Part shown: piece by piece, positions 26,701 to 38,700 of the stretch | Layout of the letters: each line of letters begins with the position of its first letter | Numbering within the stretch: the stretch's first letter is position 1 | NCBI RefSeq assembly: GCF_014898815.1 | Contig: NW_026515500.1 | Span: forward strand, 434,001 to 498,000 | DNA from: Panonychus citri | Taxonomy: Eukaryota > Arthropoda > Arachnida > Trombidiformes > Tetranychidae | Direction of reading: 5' to 3' | Length of the DNA: 64,000 nucleotides | Notes under the pieces: generated by a model | The model's input: the letters and a program-made list of their open reading frames with translations, nothing else | What the model was told of the DNA's origin: nothing | Databases searched by the model: none | Program-made: the position numbers and the translations under genes

Positions 26701-29700
26701 GTTGATAAGAAAAGAATTGCTATGGAAAAAGAAAGTCTTGACCTTGATCTCCAAAACCTGAATGCGATAATTTCTACCAAAGAAAGAGAAATTGAGTCAC
26801 TCAAAAAAAGATTAACTGATGTTGCTCACCCTCCAGCCGTTATTGCAGCAGAAATCGAAATGAATCGATTCAAACAGAAGTATGAAGATTTGGACAATGA
26901 AAAAAAGAAACTTGATGGAATTTTGCTACAAAAAAATTCAGAGATTCAAGATTGTCAGTCAAAAATCACCGACTTACAAAATGTGATGGATGCTAATAAA
27001 AAGTTACAAGATGAGATTTCAACTATAAGATCTCAACTTGATAAAAGCAATAATGATAAAACAAATGTTGAAAAGGAAGTACGTGATTATAAAACTAAAT
27101 TAAGTAACTCAGAAAATGATTTAATCCAAACGAGAAAACTGTTAGAAAATACTAAATCGCAACATAAAAAAGAAGCAAATCTATTAAAGGAGCAATTGGA
27201 AAAGTTTATTGGACAAAAAAAGGTGAGCAAAGATAAACCAATAGAAAAAGATGGAGATAAGCCGATCAGAATGGAGTATTCTGGTGGATTCATTTCAATT
27301 TTGAGAGGATGGCTTGGAGGTAAAAAAACTACACCAAAATTTTATGACTCATCAGTTGTCAGCGCTCTTGGATTTTTGAAGATCCTTCCAAACTACTTGC
27401 GGTTGAAGCAAAAGTAACTGCGCCTCGTGCTGCGGACCTCACTGCTAGGTCAAGTCTCTTATTTGTCTATTCTGATATTGTTGCTCCTCATTTTGTTGGT
27501 GATAAACTCGCGAGAGTGTTAAAATTTTACCTCTCAAAAAGGTCAAAAACATGACATGGTCCACGAAAGATTTACTAAACCATTTTATTATCCTGTAAGA
27601 ACAAATAAAATAGAAGATGTAAACTTCATTTTAACTGATGAAGTGGGTAATCCAGTTGAATTTGCCTCTGGACGAGTATTAATTGGTCTTCATCTGAAAA
27701 GATTTGTATAAGATGAAACAAATAATACATTAATAAAAATTAAAATGCAAAGAAAAGTCTATTGTCCCCTTCATTCTGATTTTAGATCATTTTACAACTC
27801 CCAAGCTGGATCAGGTTTCTCTGATATCGAAGTATTCAGAGGTGCACCTTATCAGAGAGGATATGGTATTGGAAGTCTCATCTCGAGATTTGCCTTACCC
27901 GTTTTAAAATTTTTAGGGAAAAGAGCGTTAAAAACAGGAATAAGTGTTGGTCAAGATGTGTTAGAGAAAAAGAATTTTAAACAAGCTCTCAAAGAGAGAG
28001 GAAAGGAGGGACTAAAAACTATTGCTCAAGATACATTGTCAAAAGCTGGTAATCTTCTAAATCAATCTGGTAGAGGAATCAAACGGAAAAGAAGAGGGTA
28101 TAAGAAGGTAAAACGAAGGAAAAGAGACATTTTCAATTAATTATGGAGTATCTTCACCCATCATCCGTTCCCTCATCAAAGAGTGAACTTTCTCTCTTCA
28201 AAGTTCCACCTACACAAGTCGCAATTGATTCAACATATGATGTTGAATATAGACCTTCAGCATCTTTAGAAAGTGCTACTGTTCATGAAATTAACATTCC
28301 AGCATCAGAAGACTTTACTGATTTGTCACAAACGATGTTACATCTTGGCCTTGAAGTCCTAACTGATGATAACGTTAAAGTTTCAGATGATAAAGTTAAA
28401 TGTGTTGAAAATTTCGCAAACTCAATTTTTGATCAAATTGATTTTTTTCTTGGTACTGTTAATACATCGCAGGCTAACAATATGTATCACTATACTTCTT
28501 ACATTGAAGACTTACTCTTCCGTCATCCTACCAAAGCAGATATTAGTAGATATGATAAATCAGTTCACATAAAAAATAATATTGAATTGTACTTTAGATT
28601 ACATTTACCAATGTTAACACAAGACAAGTTATTGATTAATGGTATGCCTTTAATGTTTAGATTTACGAGAAGTCCACGTAGTTTTCCTATTATTGCTGAA
28701 ACTGGTTCATTCAGAATTAAATTAACGAAACTTGCAATTCATATGAAACGAGTTAAACTTTTCCCTGACGCTCAAACTGGAATCATATCAGCTTTGAATA
28801 ATTCAAATGCAAATTATTTTATCATAAGAAATGAAGTCAAGAGCTTCTCGTTAAGTAAAGGTCTAAGTTCAGCAACAATGGAAAATATCTTCGCTGGGAT
28901 TTTACCTCGTCGATTAATCATTGGATTTGTTGAAGAAAGTGCTTATTCTGGAGACATAAAGATGGACCCGTATAAATTTGAGAATTTAAAAATAAAACAA
29001 ATTTCTCTTAGTGTCGACGGAAACACAATACCGAGTATTCCATATCAACCAGATTTTCCTGATAATTGTATGAGGGAGTATGTAAATTTATTTCGTGTTC
29101 TAGGACAAGACGAAGGAATCCTCAAATTGACTTGTCTTATGATGATTACAAAAGTAAAAAAACATTATTTGCCTTTGACATTGGTGGAGCTCTTGGTGGT
29201 GAGTCAGGATCTTTATCATTGTTAAAAAGAGGTGCAATTAGATTAGAAATTAGATTCACATCGGAAACAACAAAACAATATAAGATAATTGTATTTGCTC
29301 AGTTTGATAATTTAATTTCAATCGATAAAGACAGAAATGTTTACCTAGATTACTAATGTTAACGACAATTGATATTACTAGATTACTCAGGAAAATATCA
29401 TATTTTGGTGGTGTTTATCCAATCAATCGTTTACCATTAATTTCAAAAACCAAGGTCTCTGATAATTAATCTTGATCCTAGTTACAGACCTGGATCACAT
29501 TGGGTTGCAGTGCACTTTTATTCTAATGGAACTGCCTTTTATTTTGATTCTTATGGCAGACAGCCGGAGGGGAAATTTTAACGTTAATCGAACGGTTTGC
29601 ACCCAGAGGATATGAATTTTCAAGGATGAAGTATCAAAATGATTCAACTACATCTTGTGGTTACTTTTGTGTGTTATTTGTTATCATGGCTGATCAGAAA

Positions 29701-32700
29701 AACAAGTTTTTAAAGTTGTTTGAGAAATGTAAAACAGAAAAAAATGAAAAAACCTTGAGTTACTTAATAAAGAGCTTTATTGATTAATCTTGAAATGCCC
29801 GTAAGCGTAAGAATTTATTTTATCGTTTAACAAATATCGTTTATCTTCAAATGGTGAGATGGCAATTTTTTCATTTTTATACATTGAAATTTTATGATTT
29901 TCAGATCCTATTCTTCTCGTTATCTCTTTATGACATCTCTCTTCATATAAACTCCGTTTGTAGTCGTCAAAGCTCATTTTTTTTTCCACAACAGCTTTTT
30001 GTATTCCTTTTGCCCTCTTCTTCTCCCCTTTAGATGATTTAATTATATAAAGCTTGGGCTTAATTGCAATAACTTCGTGTATTGCGTCACCTGTCATCTC
30101 ATCTTTTAAACAACCAATTTTTTTCTTATTCAAATTTGAATAGAGAGGATGAGATTGGTCCAAGTCACTGAAATCCATAATGTCCTCAAAATTTTTCATA
30201 TCACCAATTAGTGAATTGGTCTTGATCTCTAGAATGAATGAATCTGTATCAGAGTAGACCAAAGTTACATTTTCTTTATAAAATGATTTGAAACGATCAT
30301 AATAAAGTTTGTAGACATGTAATTTCGATAACTCTAAAACACTAAATCCAGCAACGATAGCTTTGTCCATCAATACTTTTTCAGGTTTTTTCTGTATCAA
30401 AACTTTATCTTCATTGAGTATTTTAAATCTTTGACAAAACGGATTGGCTATTTTTTTAGTAGCAATTTTTTCACTCATTACTAAATCAACATTTACATGT
30501 TTTCTTTTGTCCTCCATAAGTTTTCCATAGATACTGTTGACAAAAAGTTTATATAATGATGATGTGAATGAGTCAACAGCTTGATGACGTTTCAATGTAC
30601 AAAAGTCAATGTAAGGTTTTAACCATGCCTTTTGCTTGAATGTTATCACTCGATGAATCTTATCAACAATTAATCCATTTTGTAAGTAGAATTTTAAATT
30701 ACGATAATGTAAGACATATCTTTTACGAGGTAAAAATGTTGATACAAGTTTTTCTGATGATGATGGTTTAGTTCCTTGCAGGTTGAGCTGATCAAAGAGA
30801 TTAAGAGTGTATGGGCTCAACATATTTTTATCAATTTTCATCCGATGAGGTGCCATTGGGAAATCATTATGAAGCTCATGAAGAGATTCAGGGTAAATAA
30901 GATCGAGTTCTAAAATATAACCATCATCAGCATCATCTTCTGTATTGATAATCATTTGAATCAACTCAAACTCATCCGACCAATTGAACCACTTGTAAGA
31001 GCTAAACGGTAATACATCAATCATTGCACTTCCATAAAGATTATTAACATCAAAGTATAATAAATGAATTTGATCACCGCCATCGTAACATGGTGTCTCA
31101 GGATTATTAGCGATAGCATGACGTTTAGCAACAGTTGTGAATCCACCTCTAATTCCATTTTCAATCATTAATAACATATCAATTTGAGTGAAAAGTTCAA
31201 TTGATATTTTCAACATTTTAAGTGCTGCAGCGAATGATAAACCAGGACAAGTCATATAATGAGGTGGATCGATTCCAAAATCACTTAAGCTTGTATCGCG
31301 AAAGTTTTCAAAAACAGCTGCTAACATATAAATGTCTACTTTCAGATACAAATCAATCAGATCTCCTAATTTTTCACATTTGAATTGTGACCAAATTCTC
31401 TCTAGTCTTTGATACATTTCATCACTAATGTGTGAATCATTAAGAGATGAATAGAATAGCTCCTTAGCAGGGAGATTGCGTTCATCAAACTTATCAATTC
31501 CAGTTAGATATTCGTATGGAAGAGTAGCTTTACCCATCAGATCTTTTAAATCAAGATCAAACCACTCTTGTTCTAGAAACTTTTTCTTGTCATCAATTGA
31601 TAAGTTTTTACTCAATGTATCGAGAGAAGCAGGTAAAAATCCATAAGAATCTAGGAAGGCGAACTCATCCACATACCAACCAATGTATTTTTCCATAGTT
31701 GTGGGTATAATTTTGAGATTGTCGGAGAATGATGAGCTGTTGATTGTGTCAATGATAATGTGACCATCATAATTTTTCAAATTGTGGAATATAATTGGAA
31801 TTCGCGTTGGAATTTGATAATTAACATTACAATTATTATGAGCGGCACCTCTGAACTCTCCAGTGAAATGATCATGATCAGCCACTCGATCGTCTCTTAA
31901 TGGTTTCTCACATATCCAACAGTTGATAGCATTTATCATTTCACCTTCAATTTCACTCGTCATCACTAATGGTTTTTGAGCTTGTTTAGTGTACAAAGCA
32001 GCATTTATCGCTGACTTTTTAAGATTTTCAAGAAAGTCAGGGATCAAATTTTCACCATGTTTAAATTGTTTATCAATTACTTTTTTGTTCCAATCAACAA
32101 CAATGTAACCATAACTACAAGGTAAATGAACAAATGGTCTCTTAGGATCGTTGGTTGGAACATTAAGACATTCAAAGTCACAATAAACGATGATCGGGTG
32201 TTTGACCTCTTTTTTAAGATCTTTACGTTCGCAAAAGTTCCTCCTTGGTTTATTTTCAGTTGGAAACGGCATGACAATTTTTTGCGCAGGTTTAGTTGAA
32301 CAATCCATCAGATGATTGTCTAACTGCCATTGAAATCGGAAACCAGAAAGACATCGCTCGCAATGAGCTCTATGCCATCCACTCCTTCGGTTCAAAAGTC
32401 TTTGAAAGTTTGAAATTGTATAGTAATGATCATCATACCAAAATAAACGGACATGGTGAGGAGCTTGTTTGTTACTCACTCGCAGTGGTACAACATACTT
32501 TTGATTTGTATCATATGTGAAAACACTTACACTTATTTCATTTTTCGATTCGAATTTGGTGATTTGATCAATGTCAACTTTGCCTCTGAACTTCTGGAAG
32601 TTGTGGTGGTTTATTAAATTATTATATTGGGTTATTCTTGATGGGTGACTTGGATTGTAAATACCACATAAAACACTGTACATGAAACAATCATTGTCAC

Positions 32701-35700
32701 ATTCGATTGTTATTATACACTTTTTACTTATCAATTCCTGGGGTAACTTTTTTGCAAAGCAACCTCCGCGATGTGGTTTATATTTTGCAATCCAAATAGT
32801 CATCTCAGGAATGTCCATTATCCAGAAACCACTACCCTTTTCAGTGAACTGTTCGATTATCTCTTTCATTTCCAAGAAACTTTCATCTATAGAATGAAGA
32901 ATATCAGTTGCTGGTAATAGTGATTTGAATATTGATGGAATATTTGTTTCGACTACTTCATCTATACCCACTTTTTGGAACATCACATTTAAGAAAATCA
33001 TGTATTTTACAGGACCTAGTTCCTGTAACGATGAGAGAAGTAGATTATACAGTTGAAGTTGTATCCTCTTTTTCACAAGATCTATGTCAATTAATCCATC
33101 TAACTTTCGTTGATAAACACGAAAAACTTTACGGAAGGCTGAATGTTTAAGAGTAAATGATGATAATGATTCCGATGGTCTAGGTAATTCCATAAGTGAT
33201 TGTGATGAACATACATTTTTATGGGCATTGAGTCTGTATCTGTTGGAAAAATAATGTCTACAGGATGGGCACTTGAATTTCACTTTTTCTTTGTTTTTTG
33301 TTGGCTTAACTTTTTTAATATCACTGATAATTGATTCTTGTTGGAGAAAAATGTCCATTCGTCTATCCTCTGTTGAACTACACTCATGTGATAAATAGTC
33401 GATTAATATTTCTGCTTCAAATTGACAACTTGGACAAACAAAAGAGTCCTTAGATTTTTTAGCTGGTGATTGCTCAAAAATGTCCATTCTTTTACAACTA
33501 CCCACACAACAATGATGAGATAAATAATCCCCGAGATTAGAATATGAATGAAAGCAACAAGTGCACTTCATAACCTGAAAATAGATAATTAGTTATACAT
33601 TAAAAAATTACACGATGAATGAATGAGAAAGGAGATTAAAATTGATTTCAATATTTAATAATTTTGTAAATAAAACTTCCAGTGAGTTACACCTCTTTTC
33701 AATACAGAAATGGTTTCATTAATTCTTGATATAACAATAAAGTTTTTAGAATTTTTAACTAATTTTCTTTTTGCTCTTTCAAGTTTGATTATTTTCCCAT
33801 AGAGTTCGATAATTTTAGATTTAACTCTTCCTCGCATTACAACTTTCCTCACTCTCCTCTCTCTATCGATAAACTCTTCCCAAAGTCGCTCGAATCGCCC
33901 TCCGTCCAATTCCATAGGATCAAAAGAATAGTTATCTATGTTGTATCTATTCATAATTTGTTCAAACTAAAACAAAAAAATTAAATATTAAAATCAATTT
34001 TGATTACAAAAAGTTAAACTTACTTCATGAGATAGTTCCATTTTTCTGGTACAGTTAACTTACAGTTAGATCCCCAAACACTAGAAATAATGAAACATGA
34101 ATGAGAAAAATTTTTCAAGATCTCGGGTTTTATATCATCCTTGACCGTTAAATTTATCATTTGAATTACAACCACTCACCGTGCATCATTTAATTTGAGG
34201 CGGAGCTTAACCTCAGCAAGTTTTTCCCGGGCTGGTTTATGTATTTTATGATCAATGATTAAGTCAGGTCTAAAATACCCTCGAATGGAATGATAATATT
34301 GAGTAACATCTTCCACATTGCTATTCCATGTAGAAAAACAATAATCTATTTGTTTAACTGTAAACAATCCTTCATATTTTTTGTATTCAAAAAAAGCTAT
34401 CTCAAGAGAAAAAGCGTATTTAGTAAATTGAAGGTTCATCTCTCTGGAATAACTATAGTTTTTTATTGATGGAATAAGATTGACTGGCTCAAAATAAGGT
34501 CGGATTTTTGGCTCAATGTGCCATCCACGATTTTTAAGTTCCTCACGCTTTATCCGTTCCATACACCCTGGTTTTCGAGGTTGACGATCACCATCAATGT
34601 CAATACCAACAACATGTAACATTATATTCCGTATTTTAGAAAAACACAAACCACAGTAAACACACATCCATTGCCATTGCCAATCGTTGTTACCTAAATT
34701 TTCATTTACTAAATAAAAAACAATGAAAAATAAATTTTTCTCATAAATAAGAACTCACCATATGGAGATGAAATAATCCGCATTTTTGGTCTAAATTTTG
34801 GCGGACAGGCACGATTTATTAAAGGAAAAGGTCAAATTCTTTTATACCGAAACACGGATTTTCAAACCGAAAATATCATGAGGATGACGATTTTTCTTCA
34901 TCTTCTAACCTTTCTCTCACACACTTTAGGTATATCTCATCACTAAACATGATTATCAATTGAAGTAAAAACCTGAGAAGGAAATTCTATTTATCCTGAT
35001 TTTGCACACGGTACCGAGTTTAAAAGAGAGTACAAATAAAAGTAAAAGAGAAAATTTTTAATGAAAAACAAAAAAGGTATTGCATACCGATTGCAAATCA
35101 GATTTAAATATGATTTGGTATATCAGGGTGGTAACGATTTATATTTTCTTTTATATATTTACGTTCAAACTTTTTGTATCCAATGTATAATAAATAATCA
35201 AGATAGTTAATCTCTGATTTGATCCACATATTTTCCCATTCTGACCGTCCATTGAATCGCATTTCGATTTCCAATAGTTTTTTGTGCCCAAATATTGTTG
35301 CATAATCATTTATAAACTGTTTCTTTTCCTCGGTCAACCACTCATCAGCTGCGTTTTTCATTGTATGGAGAAGCAGCCAAAACTTCAAGTCGGTCATGAC
35401 GGGAACGTTTTCGATGTTTTCCTGAAATAGGTAAAAAGAATATTGTTGAATTTATAAAGTAGAGATTATTTAAACTTAAAGCAGAAGAGATAGATAAACA
35501 TACCATTATTTGTTGATTTTGAATTTAAACGTACTTTCCAAGGTATAAATTTGCTTTGATAATTTTCTTTGGCTTATTTTTTCTTTTATATTTTTTTTCA
35601 AGGTTTTCTTGAAGAAGTTATCAAGGAGCTCGCGATTGTGAAATAAATAATCGAGATAATAATATTAATTCTCATGTTAAATTTTTAATTGATAAGGTTT

Positions 35701-38700
35701 TAGTAAAATTTTAATCAGTTCGATAGATTTTTCTAGAAAACACACATTTTTTTAATACAAATGAAATCTTCCCACAGTTGTTCATTGTAATAATCGATCT
35801 CCGTTTTCAACCAAAGGTTTTCCCATTCATCTTTATCATTTGTTTTCAGCTGTATCTCCATTGTTTTGATTGAATCAAAGGTAGATAGGAATGATCGATA
35901 CATCGAATGCAGTTCTATGTGATTGTATTTTACCACTGCCTTCCTTATTTGAAAAAGAATTTTCCAAAACGAGTCATCGTTAAGGTGAACAGTTTTATAT
36001 GAAAAATCCTAAAAAGAAAAAAGAAAAAAGAAAAAAAGAAAAAGAATTGATATTAAAAAGATTAGAGGAAAAAGAAAAAAGAAAAAAACTTACCATTTCA
36101 AAGCTTTAATATTTGTTGAAGGTTTCTGAGAGAATGATAAATTCAAAGTGGAGTAAAACGATAATTCACGCTTCTTTTTATTTAATTTCATCACTTTATC
36201 TTTATTATCCATCATGCCTTTGGCACAGAAATTAGTTACATTCTAACTCTTTTCATTATAAGTCTTTAATCCTATCCCTAGGGGATAATTAAACTTATTG
36301 CAACATCTTGATAGATTGAATCTTGATTGATATCATTAAGATGGTTCTTTATCATACCCTGAGGCTTTATTAAAGAATTGCAGATATTATCCTTGGGATA
36401 ATCGTAAATATCTAAAGTAATAATTCATTGATAAGTTCCAAGATAAAAATGGTTAACTTAGTTGCTTAGAGTAAGCATCCACCCTACACCACGTGGAGGT
36501 GTTAACCTTGTAGGGCACCTGAAAAGAAAAGACAGAAAAAACAAAATGATGAGTAAATAATAATTACTTATGAACTGTCCCAAAATGTAATTTATTTCAT
36601 AAAACTTAAGGCATTTATAGCAATGAAATTTAAGATTAAAAAAAGCAAAGAAGAATATTAAGAGGGTAGTAAAAAGATATGAATAATATTAAAAGTGCAT
36701 AGAAAATAGAGAATTAAATCAAAAGTGTAAAGTTAAAACTGTTCAAATTCGTAAGTATCGACTGTTTCGAATTCTACAAGTTTTTGTTAAATGTTTATTG
36801 AATTTATCAACAATATCTTCTGGTAGTGCCGATCGTAATCCAAAGTTCGGATTTAATACTGCTATTCGTGCCCATGGATCCTTCAAAGGCGTTCTTTTTC
36901 TATCACGAGCTTGAATTTCGTCGTACTCTTTACGGGCAGCACAAACACTAGCCCAAATATTTGACAATCCTTCCCTTCCAAAGATATGTCTGTTAACCTC
37001 CTCTGCAGTTCCATAGCTTTTATAACAATAACCACATTCAAACATATATGGATGAGCTGCAATATATTCATCACTAAACTGGGAAGCATCCTTCATCAAG
37101 ATTACTTGCGATTGATCAATTTCTTCCCATTTTTCTTGAGGGAGGGCATTAATTTCTTCCTCTGTAATTTCCATACAATCGCGTTCAGGAACGAGGAAAT
37201 CTTTATTGTAGTTGATTCTAATATGTCGTCCCCAAGGAGTAGATACACAGGCTGTCCTTACGCCTTCGAAATAAGACATGTTTCGATGTCTGATGACGTG
37301 TTTTGTTTGTATCTGAAATGATTTCGTAAATAGTAAATTGTAAAGATTTATCAATTTCCCACTTACCGCAAGAGGTGCATGTCTTTGAATTAACTCAGCT
37401 CGACCGCCTGTATAAGGTTCATCTGTAGCAATGAGTGGTGCATCAGCCAAAGCAGATCCGTTTCGTCTAGTTCTTGCATTAGTCGTGGTAATTCTAGCCC
37501 TTCCAGCTGAGTTCCTTGGTCTTAAGCTCCTAGAGGTTCCTTCGATCAGATCAGTTGATGGCGAAGCTGTAGCATCAACATTATTGTGATTAACAGTTGA
37601 TGAAGTTGTAGTTTGAACATTATTTAGATCAGCACCATCGTTTGGACTTGCAGTAGACGTATTGATTGTTAAATGGTCTGAACTCTCTTCGGATTCTATC
37701 GAAAATGAGAAATGATGAGAAACTTAATTACCAAATCTGATTGAGATGAAATTCATAACTATCAATACTATCACTAGTAGTCATCATTTGACACCCTAAT
37801 CATCTTTCGCTGATGAGTTGAACATAATCTATTATTGCTTCATCAATAAGTTAAGGTAAAGGTTCTATTGTCATAAAACCTATTTACCAAATCTGATTGA
37901 GATGAAATTCATAACTATCAATACTATCACTAGTAGTCATCATTTGACACCTAATCATCTTTCGCTGATGAGTTGAACATAATCTATTATTGCTTCATCA
38001 ATAAGTTAAGGTAAAGGTTCTATTGTCATAAAACCTATTTACCAAATCTGATTGAGATGAAATTCATAACTATCAATACTATCACTAGTAGTCATCATTT
38101 GACACCCTAATCATCTTTCTGATGAGTTGAACATAATCTATTATTGCTTCATCAATAAGTTAAGGTAAAGGTTCTATTGTCATAAAACCTATTTACCAAA
38201 TCTGATTGAGATGAAATTCATAACTCAATACTATCACTAGTAGTCATCATTTGACACCCTAATCATCTTTCGCTGATGAGTTGAACATAATCTATTGCTT
38301 CATCAATAAGTTAAGGTAAAGGTTCTATTGTCATAAAACCTATTTACCAAATCTGATTGAGATGAAATTCATAACTATCAATACTATCACTAGTAGTCAT
38401 CATTTGACACCCTAATCATCTTTCGCTGATGAGTTGAACATAATCTATTATTGCTTCATCAATAAGTTAAGGTAAAGGTTCTATTGTCATAAAACCTATT
38501 TACCAAATCTGATTGAGATGAAATTCATAACTATCAATACTATCACTAGTAGTCATCATTTGACACCTAATCATCTTTCGCTGATGAGTTGAACATAATC
38601 TATTATTGCTTCATCAATAAGTTAAGGTAATTCTATTGTCATAAAACCTTTACCAAATCTGATTGAGATGAAATTCATAACTATCAATACTATCACTAGT

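Noticed and set aside
29851..33150. Five + strand ORFs across the polymerase gene
   Set aside because: Shadows of the intact 1264-residue polymerase frame on the - strand.
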